Shown here: one piece after another, positions 49,932 through 60,221 of the stretch
Numbering within the stretch: position 1 is the first letter of the stretch
Layout of the letters: the number at the start of each line of letters is the position of its first letter
Assembly: GCF_024397975.1 (NCBI RefSeq)
Contig: NZ_CP073745.1
Coordinates: 358,501 to 422,500, forward strand
Length of the DNA stretch: 64,000 nucleotides
Direction: 5' to 3'
Source: Bacterioplanoides sp. SCSIO 12839
GTDB lineage: Bacteria; Pseudomonadota; Gammaproteobacteria; Pseudomonadales; Oceanobacteraceae
Translations under genes and position numbers: made by a program
Notes under the pieces: generated by a model
The model's database searches: none
What the model was told of the DNA's origin: nothing
Seen by the model: the letters and a program-made list of their open reading frames with translations, nothing else

Positions 49932-52016
49932 ATGTTATATCGTCGTATTGCTGGTCTGTCTGTGATATCACTGGTCGCCTCTGTGGCGCTTCCTGCGTAT
50001 TCAATCGAACTTGATACTGTTGTTGTCAGCTCTGGAGATGATTCATCGCTGGCGGATGTGGCACAGCCGGTTTTGGTTCTTGATGAACAGGACTTAGCGC
50101 AAAATCCGGGTGCTTCTCTGGGCACGTTGTTGGAACAGCAACCCGGCATCAGTAATGCCTCATTTGGCCCTGGGGTTGGTCGTCCGGTGTTACGAGGTAT
50201 GAGCGGCAGCCGGGTGAAAATGATGGTGAATGGTCACGATACCGCCGACTTGTCGGCGATGAGTTCGGATCATGCCCCGATGGCGGAAGCCGCCAATGCG
50301 CATCAGGTTGAGGTGATTCAGGGGCCTGCGACTTTGATGTTTGGTGGCGGCGCCATTGGTGGTGTGGTGAATGTGCTGGATAACAAAATTGCCCGTCAGC
50401 CCCGCACCGAGCTCGAAGGCCATGTGACCGCCAGAGCCAGCAGCAATGACTCAGGGCGAGAACTCAGTGCCGAACTGAACGGTGGTAATGGCCGTTACGC
50501 CTGGCACATCGGTGGTTTTGATAAATCCTCTGACGATTACCAGGCCGCTGACTCAGAAACGGTGAACAACAGTGACACGGATGGCAAAGGGCTCAGCTTA
50601 GGTCTGAGTCGTACGGATGAAACCAAAGGGTTTATCGGTTTCAGCATTTTTCACAGTGAATATGACTACGCCGTTCCGAATGAAGAGGATGAACAAACCC
50701 GCGTTCGTCCAGAGCAAATCCGTTATGACCTTAAGTCCTCCTGGCTATCGCCGTTTTCCGGTGTTGCCAGCTGGGATAACGAACTGTCGTTTAATGATTA
50801 TGAACACGACGAGCTGACCCGACCCACCGTTGAAGGCCTGTTTGATCAGGAAACCTGGGAGTACAACAGCCGTCTGCGTCATCAGGAGCTGTTCGGTTGG
50901 CAAGGCCAGCTGGGCGTTAATGTGCGCTGGCAAACCATGAAGCTTTGTCATGATCACGATGGCTGCTCTGAGATACCCGATTACAGTGATCGTCCCTGGA
51001 ATGGTGGCCGTGGCAGTTTATTAAGAAATGACTTTCCGTTTGCCCACAATACGCCCATGCCCGAAGCGGAAACGCTGGATCTCGGTTATTACTTTATCGA
51101 AAAGACCCATTGGCAACATGAACAATGGGGTAACGGTAATATCGAACTGGGCGCACGGATGGATTTTCGCACCATCTCTCTGGATGAAAAAACGGTCGAT
51201 CCCAGCTGGCGCCAGCATGAAGGTTATTACGATGACGTGAACTTTGCGCCGCTGACGTTATCGGCAGCAGCAACCTGGAATATTTCTTCCTCACAACGTT
51301 GGGCAATCAGTGTCGCGCGTGCTCAGCGAGCGCCGGATGCACAGGAAATGTTCTGGAATGGTGACCATCACGCGACGTTTTCTTATCAACTCGATAACCC
51401 TGACCTGGTTGAAGAAACCGCTTACACCCTTGACCTGAACTGGATTCTTACCACGCAACGTTGGTTAACCCGGGTTGCGGTTTATCGTTACGCGTTTGAA
51501 GACTACATCTATAACGATTTAAAAGCGCTGGAAAATCCTTACCACCCGGATGATGCGGTGTATCGCTATGAGCAGGCTGATGCTGAGTTTTATGGTGGTG
51601 AGGCCAGTGTTGAATACGCCCTTACTGACAGCTTTCAGGTACTGGTACAAAGCGATTATGTCTCTGCACAGTTAACTGAAGCGGTTGATGGCAATAAAAA
51701 CCTGCCACGCACCCCGCCGGCAACGGCGTTATTACAGTTGGCCTGGCAGCACAATCAGTGGCAGGCCGAAGTGGAAAACCGCTGGGTGATGGCACAAAAC
51801 AAAGTCGCGTCTCAGGAAACACCGGCGGCTGCTTATCAACATTTTAATGTCCGCATGAATTACAACACGCTGCTGAATTCCCGCTATGAATTGCTGTTGG
51901 GATTGCAGGTGAACAATTTGTTTGATGCACCGGGGCAGAATCACGTTTCTTATTTAAAAGAATTTGCGCCATTACCCGGGCGAAACATCAGTTTAACAAC
52001 GTCGCTTAATTTTTAA
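49932..52016 (+). CDS. znuD: TonB-dependent zinc receptor, ZnuD-like
   Basis: A 694-residue outer-membrane receptor. Signal peptide (ends LPAYS), then a plug domain (about 25-150) with PGISNASFGPGVGRPVLRGMSGSRVKMMVNG and the ZnuD-like SAMSSDHAPMA. The barrel follows (about 160-694), ending TSLNF with C-terminal Phe. A loop has LCHDHDGCSEIPD, with Cys and His residues placed as in the zinc-binding loop of ZnuD; many further His/Asp-rich loops are present. It imports zinc with TonB energy when zinc is scarce. A Zur box lies 66 bases upstream and an AztD-like zinc chaperone gene follows by 6 bases. Confidence 0.88.
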   Translation: MLYRRIAGLSVISLVASVALPAYSIELDTVVVSSGDDSSLADVAQPVLVLDEQDLAQNPGASLGTLLEQQPGISNASFGPGVGRPVLRGMSGSRVKMMVNGHDTADLSAMSSDHAPMAEAANAHQVEVIQGPATLMFGGGAIGGVVNVLDNKIARQPRTELEGHVTARASSNDSGRELSAELNGGNGRYAWHIGGFDKSSDDYQAADSETVNNSDTDGKGLSLGLSRTDETKGFIGFSIFHSEYDYAVPNEEDEQTRVRPEQIRYDLKSSWLSPFSGVASWDNELSFNDYEHDELTRPTVEGLFDQETWEYNSRLRHQELFGWQGQLGVNVRWQTMKLCHDHDGCSEIPDYSDRPWNGGRGSLLRNDFPFAHNTPMPEAETLDLGYYFIEKTHWQHEQWGNGNIELGARMDFRTISLDEKTVDPSWRQHEGYYDDVNFAPLTLSAAATWNISSSQRWAISVARAQRAPDAQEMFWNGDHHATFSYQLDNPDLVEETAYTLDLNWILTTQRWLTRVAVYRYAFEDYIYNDLKALENPYHPDDAVYRYEQADAEFYGGEASVEYALTDSFQVLVQSDYVSAQLTEAVDGNKNLPRTPPATALLQLAWQHNQWQAEVENRWVMAQNKVASQETPAAAYQHFNVRMNYNTLLNSRYELLLGLQVNNLFDAPGQNHVSYLKEFAPLPGRNISLTTSLNF

Positions 52017-52022
52017 GGAAAG

Positions 52023-53408
52023 ATGATGAATATGAAATATTACGCCTTACCAGCACTGTTAACGTCGCTGGTTTTAACCGGTTGTGGCAGCGATAGCAGC
52101 AGTAATAACAACTCGGAATGTCATGATGAAAGCTGTTTTGATGTCAGTGATTCTGGTCGTCTGGTGATTTCGGATGCTGATAACGCCGCTGCCAGCGTGA
52201 TTAATTTAGAGAATAATTCTGTGATGGATACCTTCTCGCTGACCAATAAAGCCAGTGCGGTTTATGCTTCTCCCGGCTACCGCTATGGTCTTGCGATTCA
52301 GCGTCAGGATGATGGTTTGGTTCAGGTGATTGACGGTGGTCAGTACCAGGAAGATCACGGTGATCATTTACACCCTTATGAACAAGACCCAAGCCTGATG
52401 TCGTTTTCTGTTGCCGGTGCTAACCCAACGCATTATGAAACCCACGATGGTCACGGTGCTATTTTCTTCGATGGTACCGCAGGCGTGGTATCGAAGGTCG
52501 TTGAATTCAGTGATGAGATGCTGGCGGCAGGTAATGTGAATGCGTTTGAGCTGGCAACGTCTCATCATGGTACGGCAGAGCCACTGGGTGAACATATTTT
52601 AGTTTCGAACAAAGGGGATTCGACATCGTCATTGCCAGAAAAAGTGGAATTGTTCCATTTCCACGAGGGTGACGGTTTTGAATCGGACGAAGTGTTTGAT
52701 GCGGAATGTCCGAGTTTGCACGGCAGCTTCACCACGGAAGAAGGTACGGTGTTTGGCTGTAGCGATGGCATACTGGTGGTTGCTGAAGGTGAGAACCACG
52801 CTTTCACGGCGACCAAAATCGATAACGTTGCCGAAGTAGGTGACAGCCGTATTGGTTCTTTCTCTGGTTATGGTGAGTCACACTTTATAGCTGGCTGGGC
52901 AGGCGATAACCTGTTCGCGATTGACCTGGAAGATATGAGCATGGAGCTGGTGGACTGGAATGGTGACAGCGATGCGGAAAAGAATAATGCGCATATGGCT
53001 GCCACAGGTGAATTCTTATTAGTGCTGGATCGTACCGGTACGCTGCATATCTTATCTGGTGCCGGAGAGCATGAACATGAGCACGAGGGTGAAGACGAAG
53101 CCGCTCATGAAGAGGAAGAAGAACACGCGTTTGAAACCATGGCGAGTGTTAAGGTGATTGATACCATGCCTGCGCCGGTTCAGGGGCATGGTGGTTTGCG
53201 TCAACCGCGTGTCAGCATTACTTCGTCGCCATCGTCTGACTTTGCTTATATCGTGAATAGTGAAGCGAATGAAATGGTTGTTGTTCACCTGGAAGATGGT
53301 GAAGTGGAACAACGTATCGAGCTGAACTTTAAACCAGCCCAGGCTGCCTGGGTGGGTATCGCTGCTGCGGAACACGACCATGATGAAGACGGTCACGATC
53401 ATGAGTAA
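52023..53408 (+). CDS. AztD-like zinc chaperone lipoprotein
   Basis: A 461-residue lipoprotein (signal and lipobox LTGC, Cys21) with a Ser/Asn linker. The body is a beta-propeller-like series of blades (SGRLVISDADNAAASVINL, VYASPGYRYGLAIQRQ, FIAGWAGDNLFAIDL, LLVLDRTGTLHILSG). It is very His/Glu-rich: HGDHLHPYE near residue 115, a HEHEHEGEDEAAHEEEEE stretch near 345, and a C-terminal EHDHDEDGHDHE tail. This layout matches AztD, a periplasmic zinc chaperone. It probably passes zinc onward from the ZnuD-like receptor encoded 6 bases upstream. Confidence 0.8.
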   Translation: MMNMKYYALPALLTSLVLTGCGSDSSSNNNSECHDESCFDVSDSGRLVISDADNAAASVINLENNSVMDTFSLTNKASAVYASPGYRYGLAIQRQDDGLVQVIDGGQYQEDHGDHLHPYEQDPSLMSFSVAGANPTHYETHDGHGAIFFDGTAGVVSKVVEFSDEMLAAGNVNAFELATSHHGTAEPLGEHILVSNKGDSTSSLPEKVELFHFHEGDGFESDEVFDAECPSLHGSFTTEEGTVFGCSDGILVVAEGENHAFTATKIDNVAEVGDSRIGSFSGYGESHFIAGWAGDNLFAIDLEDMSMELVDWNGDSDAEKNNAHMAATGEFLLVLDRTGTLHILSGAGEHEHEHEGEDEAAHEEEEEHAFETMASVKVIDTMPAPVQGHGGLRQPRVSITSSPSSDFAYIVNSEANEMVVVHLEDGEVEQRIELNFKPAQAAWVGIAAAEHDHDEDGHDHE

Positions 53409-53460
53409 ATCATGAGTGGGTTTATCTTTAGCAGCTAAGCCCGCTGTTTGGGCTAATCGG

Positions 53461-53495
53461 AATGCCGTCTTTCTTAGCAGAAAGGCGGCATTTTT
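53461..53495. terminator. Bidirectional terminator
   Basis: AATGCCG-TCTTTC...GAAAG-CGGCATT with a long stem and T/A runs, between the AztD-like gene and the convergent oprC. Confidence 0.9.
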
Positions 53496-53514
53496 AGTGT
53501 TGATTGACGGGTGT

Positions 53515-55518
53515 TTAATTAAATCGCCACTGCGCTTTTAACCAAAAAGTACGGCCGGGTTCATTAATTCGGGTCGTGGTTTCGTAACCACTGATGTTGG
53601 CGCCATTGCGGGAAATATGTTCGGCATAGGTGCGGTCGAACAGGTTATCAATACCACTGCTCAGCGTCAGATCTGGCCACGGCTGGTAAGCGGCATTAAC
53701 CGAAAATACTGCAAACCCGGGCGTTTTCCCTAAATCCTGCCCTACGATATTGCCCTGACCCGGTGCAACCCGGTTTTGATCCTGCACTAAGCGCAAGATG
53801 CCTCCCGTGCTCCAGTGGCTGCCTTCATAAGTTAGCCCCAAGCGGCCTTCTAATGGCGGCATTTGCCCCAGTGCTTGTTTATCGCTGTCATTTTCTCCAT
53901 GTACCCAGGCCAGGGTGGTATTGCTGCTCCAGTTTTGGAGGAATGAATAACTCAGGTCAGCTTCGGTTCCCCAGGTTGTGGCTTGGATATTTCTGGCGTT
54001 GCTGGCAAAACGGTTCAGGGTTTCAATCAGAATATAGTCGTCGTGCTGCGCGTAGAATGCTGATACCGATGCCTGAATATGTTCGGATTGATAAATTGAG
54101 CCAACATCCAGTTGGGTCGTGCGCTCTGGTTTAATGTCAAAGGTACTGTCGCTGCCACGCATCATCATGGAGGTTGCCGCCGGGTTTTTCATACGCTCCC
54201 AGTAGTCCGGAGCACGTTCCGCATGACCAACACCGATATACCAGCGGTGATTAGTGTTTGGGTTGTTGTTGATGGCTTGTTCGTAACGAACAAATGCATT
54301 AGTCAGGGTGTTGTATTCTGTATCGCCGGATGTGGTCCGGCCAGCGCGCTCATCTTTTGCCTGGTCTTTATTCATTCGTAAGCCTGCATGAAAAGCGTCT
54401 TGCTCGAATTTCTGATGCCATTCTGCATACAGGCCATAATTACGGGCGCTCAGGTCTTTATTGCGTGGCTGATTTTTATAATCGACACCGCGGCGAATCG
54501 AATGCTCATCACTTTGCCAGTCTGCCCCGATGTTGAGCTCGATGTCGGCTGTGGGCGTTAAGGTTGATTGCAGCTTGGCACCGGTTACTTCTCGATCCGG
54601 ATTGTTCAGCATTTTCATGCCGTTGTTTGGTCGTAATGAAAAGTTATCCATCACATGATCAACGTAGCCCTGGTAAACCCTGGCTTCAATTTCACTGACT
54701 AATGACGAAATATCTCGCACCCGATAGTTCAGGCTGTGCTGCTCGCGTTCGAACTTAACGCCGTCCATTCCACGATCACCATAGCGTGCCTCGCCATCAC
54801 TGCGTGAGGTTGATAATTCAAGGTCAGTATCCATGGTTGGTGTCCAGCCGAGTGTGGCATCAACATTCCAGCGGTTATAAGCTGAGTGGACTTCATCACC
54901 GTTGCCATCCCGATAATTGTTAGCATCTGAGCGACTGCCATTGAGGCGCAGGTAGCCACTCTGGTTACCACTGATAATACTGCCAACCTGATCGTTACGG
55001 TCGGCGTTACCCAATAAGAGACTGGCATAGCCTCTGGTATCAGGCTGATGAAATTCAGGGCGCTCGCGCTTAAATAACACAGTTCCGGCCGAGCCTGCGC
55101 CAGCATGCTGAACCGATTGAGGGCCTTTTAATACAACCACTTCATCATAGGTTTCCGGATAAACATACGCTGTGGGTGGGTCCATGCGCATGCCGCATCC
55201 CCCTAATACCTGATCCCCATCTAACAGGATACCCAGGCGGGATGCCGCCATACCCCGGAAGACCGGATCACCATCGGTTCCGCCTTTACGGATGACACTA
55301 AAGCCAGGGATGTTTTTCAGCAGGTCAGCCCCATCGTGAGCGGGAATGGGTTGGCGCGGCGCTTTGGGGTCGGTTGTTACGGTCAGCACTTGCTCAGTTT
55401 GTGGTGCCGTCACGACGACAGGAGTGAGTTCGGGTGTGAGCTCGGTAGCGTTTTGAGCCTGAATCAGGCTGGCAGAAAACACGGCGGTACCCAGAACAGA
55501 AAAGCGCAACATCATCAT
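53515..55518 (-). CDS. oprC: TonB-dependent copper receptor OprC
   Basis: A 667-residue outer-membrane receptor of the OprC type. The plug holds ADLLKNIPGFSVIRKGG and DPVFRGMAASRLGILLDG, then GGCGMRMDPPTAYVYPE. The copper ligands known for Pseudomonas OprC (C-x3-M and H-x-M) are present as Cys108...Met112 and His288-Val-Met290. The spacing of 176 residues between Met112 and His288 equals that in OprC, which strongly supports copper import. The C-terminal strand ends WRFN. It is divergent from the COG0523 GTPase. A palindrome shared with the mbnP operon lies about 54 bases upstream. Confidence 0.93.
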   Translation of the reverse strand: MMMLRFSVLGTAVFSASLIQAQNATELTPELTPVVVTAPQTEQVLTVTTDPKAPRQPIPAHDGADLLKNIPGFSVIRKGGTDGDPVFRGMAASRLGILLDGDQVLGGCGMRMDPPTAYVYPETYDEVVVLKGPQSVQHAGAGSAGTVLFKRERPEFHQPDTRGYASLLLGNADRNDQVGSIISGNQSGYLRLNGSRSDANNYRDGNGDEVHSAYNRWNVDATLGWTPTMDTDLELSTSRSDGEARYGDRGMDGVKFEREQHSLNYRVRDISSLVSEIEARVYQGYVDHVMDNFSLRPNNGMKMLNNPDREVTGAKLQSTLTPTADIELNIGADWQSDEHSIRRGVDYKNQPRNKDLSARNYGLYAEWHQKFEQDAFHAGLRMNKDQAKDERAGRTTSGDTEYNTLTNAFVRYEQAINNNPNTNHRWYIGVGHAERAPDYWERMKNPAATSMMMRGSDSTFDIKPERTTQLDVGSIYQSEHIQASVSAFYAQHDDYILIETLNRFASNARNIQATTWGTEADLSYSFLQNWSSNTTLAWVHGENDSDKQALGQMPPLEGRLGLTYEGSHWSTGGILRLVQDQNRVAPGQGNIVGQDLGKTPGFAVFSVNAAYQPWPDLTLSSGIDNLFDRTYAEHISRNGANISGYETTTRINEPGRTFWLKAQWRFN

Positions 55519-55571
55519 ATTCCTAAGAATTTATATTGCCCGGCAGGTTAAAAAACTTGTTGCTGGAAAGG

Positions 55572-55590
55572 ATGTGACAGGATGTCGCAC
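55572..55590. promoter_or_regulatory. Palindrome upstream of oprC, shared with mbnP
   Basis: ATGTGACA-GGA-TGTCGCAC, nearly the same as GTGCGACA-GGT-TGTCGCAC upstream of mbnP, with similar following bases (CCGGAGGGACTT and CCAGGGAACTT). Confidence 0.65.
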
Positions 55591-55643
55591 CGGAGGGACT
55601 TTCGCTGATGCAGATCAACACATTTCATGATTTTCAAGTGGAT

Positions 55644-55656
55644 GTTATAATATAAC
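55644..55656. promoter_or_regulatory. Zur-type box in the oprC-COG0523 divergent region
   Basis: GTTATA-A-TATAAC, identical to the box at 49853-49865, 37 bases before the COG0523 GTPase start and about 126 bases before oprC. Confidence 0.8.
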
Positions 55657-55692
55657 AATAATAATGAGATAACTCAGCTTGAAGAGAATAAT

Positions 55693-56898
55693 ATGTCATC
55701 AGATGAACGCCTGCCGGTCACATTGTTGTCTGGCTTTCTGGGCGCTGGAAAAACCACGTTACTGAATCATATTCTTCATAACCGCGATGATCTGAAAGTC
55801 GCCGTGATTGTGAATGATATGAGTGAAATTAATATCGATGCGGCACAGGTTAAAAATGAAATTTCCTTTAGCCGTACCGAAGAAAAACTGGTTGAAATGA
55901 GCAATGGCTGTATTTGCTGCACCCTGCGTGAAGACCTGTTAGAAGAGGTCAGCCGTTTGGCCAAAGACCAGTGTTTTGATTATCTGGTGATTGAATCCAC
56001 CGGTATTTCAGAACCCTTACCCGTGGCCGAAACCTTTACCTTTGCCGATGAACACGGCACCAGCCTGGCGGATATTGCCCGTTTAGATACCTTAGTGACT
56101 GTGGTGGATGCGTTTAATTTTTTACGAGACTTTCGTGAAGCGAAGATGCTGCAAGACACGGGTGAGTCGCTGGGTGAAGAGGATGAACGCAGTGTGGCCG
56201 ATTTGCTGGTGGATCAGGTCGAGTTTTGCGACAAGCTGATCATCAATAAAACCGATCGGATTTCGGCACAAGATCTGGAAGAGTTGCAGAGCATCCTGGC
56301 ATCGCTGAATCCTGAGGCCGAGCAGATTACCGCAGAATTCAGCCGTATCGATACTAAAAAAATTCTGGCAACCCATTCCTTCAGTTTTGAAAAAGCGCAA
56401 CAAGCGCCGGGCTGGTTAAAAGAAATGCGTGGCGAACACGTTCCCGAAACTGAGGAGTATGGTATTGGCAGTTTTACCTATGAAGCACGCCGACCGTTTC
56501 ATCCTAAAAAGTTTTTTGAATTCCTCCATCAGGATTGGCCAGATGGCAAGCTCATTCGTTCCAAGGGTTTTTTCTGGTTAGCAACCCGGCCACAGTTTGC
56601 TGGCCAATGGAATCAGGCCGGCGGCATTGCTCATCATGGCTTTGGTGGCATGTTCTGGAAAGCGGTACCAGAAGAACGCTGGCCAGATGACGAAGAGTAT
56701 CTGCAATTTATTCGGGAAAAATGGGTCGAGCCATTTGGTGATATGCGCCAGGAGCTGGTGTTTATTGGCCAAAACCTTAACGCTGAAACCACGTGCGCGC
56801 AATTGGATGCCTGCTTGCTGACTGAAGACGAGTTATTAAAAGGCGCGGAATTTTGGCAAACACTGGAAGATCCATTCCCGGTTTGGGCGGAAGGCTGA
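55693..56898 (+). CDS. COG0523 metal-chaperone GTPase (ZigA-like)
   Basis: A 401-residue cytoplasmic GTPase of the CobW/COG0523 group. Walker [11 protein letters not shown] (residues 13-22), the Zn-binding CxCC in [10 protein letters not shown] (Cys73, Cys75, Cys76), then the [13 protein letters not shown] switch region and INKTD. The C-terminal CobW domain (about 255-390) has [12 protein letters not shown] and GFGGMFW. The length and C-terminal type match zinc-starvation members such as ZigA. These GTPases are thought to deliver zinc to proteins when it is scarce. The Zur box 37 bases upstream supports this. A shared bidirectional terminator follows. Confidence 0.9.
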   Translation: MSSDERLPVTLLSGFLGAGKTTLLNHILHNRDDLKVAVIVNDMSEINIDAAQVKNEISFSRTEEKLVEMSNGCICCTLREDLLEEVSRLAKDQCFDYLVIESTGISEPLPVAETFTFADEHGTSLADIARLDTLVTVVDAFNFLRDFREAKMLQDTGESLGEEDERSVADLLVDQVEFCDKLIINKTDRISAQDLEELQSILASLNPEAEQITAEFSRIDTKKILATHSFSFEKAQQAPGWLKEMRGEHVPETEEYGIGSFTYEARRPFHPKKFFEFLHQDWPDGKLIRSKGFFWLATRPQFAGQWNQAGGIAHHGFGGMFWKAVPEERWPDDEEYLQFIREKWVEPFGDMRQELVFIGQNLNAETTCAQLDACLLTEDELLKGAEFWQTLEDPFPVWAEG

Positions 56899-57022
56899 TG
56901 ACCATTGGTATCGTATTCACACTTATATCACTGCGTGACTGAGTGGGAATCACTTCTTCTGACTTACGACCACGACCGTAACAGAGAGGAAGTGTTGGTC
57001 GGGATAATTCATTATCTCGGAC

Positions 57023-57061
57023 AAAAAATCCCCGCCAGATAAGATCTGGCGGGGATTTTTA
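57023..57061. terminator. Bidirectional terminator between the COG0523 gene and ilvC
   Basis: AAAAATCCCCGCCAGAT/ATCTGGCGGGGATTTTT with a 3-base loop. Confidence 0.95.
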
Positions 57062-57134
57062 TTTGTCTCAACTTCTTACTGAAAACGCTCAATCAGCGTT
57101 ATTGAAAAAGCTGAGACAAGGCGATGTAGACAGC

Positions 57135-58625
57135 TTACTTAGAAGCTTCTACGATACGCTTCATATCAGTCATGTAGCCACGCAGCTCCTGACCAACCCA
57201 CTCAACCGGGTGGTTACGAACCAGATCGTTAACTTCGATCAGGCGAGCGTTGTCGACAGAGTTAGACTTCAGGTCCAGGCCTTTACCGATGACATCAGTC
57301 GAGATGTGTGGCATGAACTTCTCGCGCAGCAGAGGCACTGCCGCGTGAGCGAACAGGTAGCAGCCGTATTCTGCAGTGTCAGAGATAACAACGTTCATCT
57401 CGTACAGTTTCTTACGAGCGATGGTGTTAGCAATCAGTGGAGTTTCGTGCAGAGACTCGTAGTAAGCAGACTCTTCAACGATGCCAGACTCAACCATGGT
57501 TTCGAATGCCAGCTCTACGCCCGCTTTCACCATAGCTACCAGCATTACGCCGTGATCGAAGTATTCTTGCTCATCGATTTCAACGTCAGAAGCCGGTGCT
57601 TTTTCGAAGCCGGTTTCTGCAGTTTCTTCACGCCATTTCAGCAGGTTAGCATCGCCAGCTGCCCAGTCTTCCATCATGGTCTTGGAGAAGTGACCCGTCA
57701 TGATGTCGTCCTGGTGCTTACGGAACAATGGACGCATCAGCTCTTTCAGCTCTTCAGCCATGTCGAAAGCAACCAGCTTAGCTGGGTTAGACAGACGATC
57801 CATCATGTTGGTGATGCCGCCGTACTTCAGTGCTTCAGTAACAGTTTCCCAACCGTATTGGATCAGCTTGGCTGCGTAGCCTTCGTCGATACCGTCTTCA
57901 ACCATTTTTTCGAAGCCCAGGATGGCGCCGGTTTGCAGCATGCCACACAGGATCGTTTGCTCACCCATCAGGTCAGACTTAACTTCAGCAACGAAAGAAG
58001 ATTCCAGAACGCCAGCGCGGTCGCCGCCAGTGGCAGAAGCCCATGCTTTCGCTTGGTCGTGACCTTTACCTTCAGGATCGTTCTCTGGGTGAACAGCCAT
58101 CAACGTTGGTACACCGAAGCCACGCTTGTATTCTTCACGTACTTCAGAACCTGGGCACTTAGGAGCAACCATGATTACGGTTAAGTCTTCACGGATCTGC
58201 ATGCCTTCTTCAACAATGTTGAAACCGTGGGAGTAACCCAGAGTGGCACCTTGCTTCATCAGAGGCATTACTGCTTCTACAACGCTGGTGTGCTGCTTGT
58301 CTGGCGTCAGGTTACAAACCAGATCTGCAGTTGGGATCAGCTCTTCGTAAGTACCAACGGTGAAACCGTTTTCAGAAGCGTTCAGGAAAGACTGACGCTT
58401 TTCATCGATCGCTGCCTGGCGCAGAGCGTAAGAAACGTCCAGACCAGAATCGCGCATGTTCATACCCTGGTTCAGGCCCTGAGCACCACAACCAACGATA
58501 ACTACTTTTTTACCTTTTAAAGCTTCACAACCGTTTGCGAATTCTTCACGGTCCATGAAACGACAACGACCCAGTTGGTCCAGCTGTTCACGCAGGTTCA
58601 GCGTGTTGAAATAGTTCTCACCCAT
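57135..58625 (-). CDS. ilvC: Ketol-acid reductoisomerase, class II
   Basis: Ketol-acid reductoisomerase (NADP-dependent), which converts acetolactate-type precursors in isoleucine and valine synthesis. About 496 residues, the long class II form found in enterobacteria and pseudomonads. ATG 58625 ([15 protein letters not shown]) is chosen because GGAGAAC precedes it and the upstream in-frame extension is unrelated. Nucleotide binding is at [21 protein letters not shown], and the Mg ligands lie in the [23 protein letters not shown] and E(S)GI(V/E)E blocks. It is alone at its 3' end by a terminator; its usual activator gene ilvY is 2.7 kb away. Confidence 0.96.
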   Translation of the reverse strand: MGENYFNTLNLREQLDQLGRCRFMDREEFANGCEALKGKKVVIVGCGAQGLNQGMNMRDSGLDVSYALRQAAIDEKRQSFLNASENGFTVGTYEELIPTADLVCNLTPDKQHTSVVEAVMPLMKQGATLGYSHGFNIVEEGMQIREDLTVIMVAPKCPGSEVREEYKRGFGVPTLMAVHPENDPEGKGHDQAKAWASATGGDRAGVLESSFVAEVKSDLMGEQTILCGMLQTGAILGFEKMVEDGIDEGYAAKLIQYGWETVTEALKYGGITNMMDRLSNPAKLVAFDMAEELKELMRPLFRKHQDDIMTGHFSKTMMEDWAAGDANLLKWREETAETGFEKAPASDVEIDEQEYFDHGVMLVAMVKAGVELAFETMVESGIVEESAYYESLHETPLIANTIARKKLYEMNVVISDTAEYGCYLFAHAAVPLLREKFMPHISTDVIGKGLDLKSNSVDNARLIEVNDLVRNHPVEWVGQELRGYMTDMKRIVEASK

Positions 58626-58842
58626 GACAGGTTCTCCAATTAGTAGAGTGAATCCACCGGATGCTTTCCGATGAACAAAATCAAATCGGTGCGAATAATA
58701 GAAGAAGAAGGGTGTTGCGTAAAATGCTATATTTGCTAGAAGGTGTTGCATATTTTGCATTGACTGCTGGAAAGGATGTTTGCTCGTTACTTCTAGGCGG
58801 GTTATGTATAGTTATGTCAGGTGCTGCTAAAGGGAATCATTT

Positions 58843-60150
58843 ATGGCTGATATCGTACTTCTCGGCGGAAGTAATTCTGTTTTAAAAGATGAAGACTTAC
58901 AAACTCAGGCTCTTAAAGAAGGATTTGAGTCCTTACAGAAATCAAATAATGTATTGGAATTGGCACTCGGTGCCACTACGTCATTACAAAATTTATGTCA
59001 GGTTGTGAAGTATGGAGAGGTATTTGAAGACTATGACTTCGTTGTTTCGGAGTCGAATGCCAATGATATTCATGCACACAATCACGGTGGTCTGTCATTG
59101 GAGCATACATTATTGCAGATCGATGCTTATTATGAAGTGTTGTCCCAGTATGCATCAAGGGTCTTGGTTTTAATATTAGCAACCGAGCCCGCTCCTACGT
59201 TTAGAAATGTGGAGCAAATCAACCAGCGTCATATTGATAATTGTCAAAAGTATGGTTTTAAGCATTTTGACATGCAGAGCCTGGTGACCAAATATCGAGA
59301 TGACTTTCCTGTTCAGCATGATGATCTTCATCCGAATAGACAGCTCATGTTAAACCTTTGGGGAAATATCATTCAACTTAACCGAATTGACTTCCCCAGT
59401 ATATTAAAAAAACAACCTTCTGATTGGAGATATCAATATGTTCCAGTAGAACATTTACTGATTGGAGGTGAGGGGCTATTCGTTAAAAATAACTCTAAAT
59501 TTAAGGAAAGTCTTTTGAAGGTATCTTCCAAGACTAAAATCAGTGATGAATTTATTGGTTGGGAGCTGTTAGGGGTTGCTACTTGGTCTGATTCTTTATC
59601 AAAAATGTCCATGTCAAATCAGTCTAAAAGGATTATCAAAGGTTTTAATGAATTTAATTCATTCAATGAATTAAGGGAAAGCTTTTTTATTGATGGTAAT
59701 ACTTATATTGACTGCTGTAATGATTTAGAGGGGGTGACAGAGTCTTCATTAAATGTTCCGCGAGAGTTTGCGTCCTTATCGGATACAAACTTAGCTGGTG
59801 TGCTTCTTCGTAAAATTGATGTCAGCTGTAAGAATGAAATAGCTGATTTTTCAGGTGAAAATATATTTAATTTTATTTGTGAAAATTTTACTAACAGCTT
59901 TTATTCTCCTGTTACGCTCGACTCCATCAGGTCACTTATCGAAATCGGAGAGTATGATCAGGCAATTCAAATATCTGTGAGGCTGAAGTCTGAAGAACTT
60001 ACCAATTATATGAGAGATGTTTCTGTTGAAATTGAAAGCGAAGATTTGAAGAGTGCTTATCAGTTAATGAAGTGTGCTCATGAAAGAAGGCCAGAAGGCC
60101 CCTATATCAAGAAGAAATATGATGAAATGAGGATGCGTTTGATAGGCTAA
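58843..60150 (+). CDS. SGNH-hydrolase-like protein of unknown role
   Basis: A 435-residue protein. The first 180 residues look like an SGNH/GDSL hydrolase: LLGGSNSVLKD (block I with the nucleophile-type Ser), VVSESNANDI (block III-like Asn) and the terminal DDLHPNRQ (Asp-x2-His dyad). The remainder (about 185-435) has no recognised family and is rich in Ser, Asn, Lys and Ile. The gene is clearly more AT-rich than its neighbours. SGNH enzymes of this kind often remove or add acyl groups on polysaccharides. It is next to a convergent glycosyltransferase gene, which suggests glycan modification, but this is inference. Confidence 0.6.
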   Translation: MADIVLLGGSNSVLKDEDLQTQALKEGFESLQKSNNVLELALGATTSLQNLCQVVKYGEVFEDYDFVVSESNANDIHAHNHGGLSLEHTLLQIDAYYEVLSQYASRVLVLILATEPAPTFRNVEQINQRHIDNCQKYGFKHFDMQSLVTKYRDDFPVQHDDLHPNRQLMLNLWGNIIQLNRIDFPSILKKQPSDWRYQYVPVEHLLIGGEGLFVKNNSKFKESLLKVSSKTKISDEFIGWELLGVATWSDSLSKMSMSNQSKRIIKGFNEFNSFNELRESFFIDGNTYIDCCNDLEGVTESSLNVPREFASLSDTNLAGVLLRKIDVSCKNEIADFSGENIFNFICENFTNSFYSPVTLDSIRSLIEIGEYDQAIQISVRLKSEELTNYMRDVSVEIESEDLKSAYQLMKCAHERRPEGPYIKKKYDEMRMRLIG

Positions 60151-60184
60151 GTTTGATCTTCTAAGATTAGAGTTTGGCTAATTG

Positions 60185-60217
60185 AATGCCCATACGTTAT
60201 TTTTAATATGGGCATTT
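60185..60217. terminator. Bidirectional terminator between the SGNH and glycosyltransferase genes
   Basis: AATGCCCATA/TATGGGCATT around an A/T-rich loop with T runs on both sides. Confidence 0.82.
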
Positions 60218-60221
60218 TAGA

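Noticed and set aside
55572..55590. CsrA-type site (ACAGGATGT) before oprC
   Set aside because: The GGA is on the plus strand while oprC is transcribed from the minus strand, so the oprC mRNA would not carry it; the palindrome fits a DNA operator better.
57063..58184. A 373-codon open frame on the plus strand opposite ilvC
   Set aside because: It lies wholly antisense to the clearly conserved ilvC coding frame, has no ribosome site and reads as a low-complexity shadow product.
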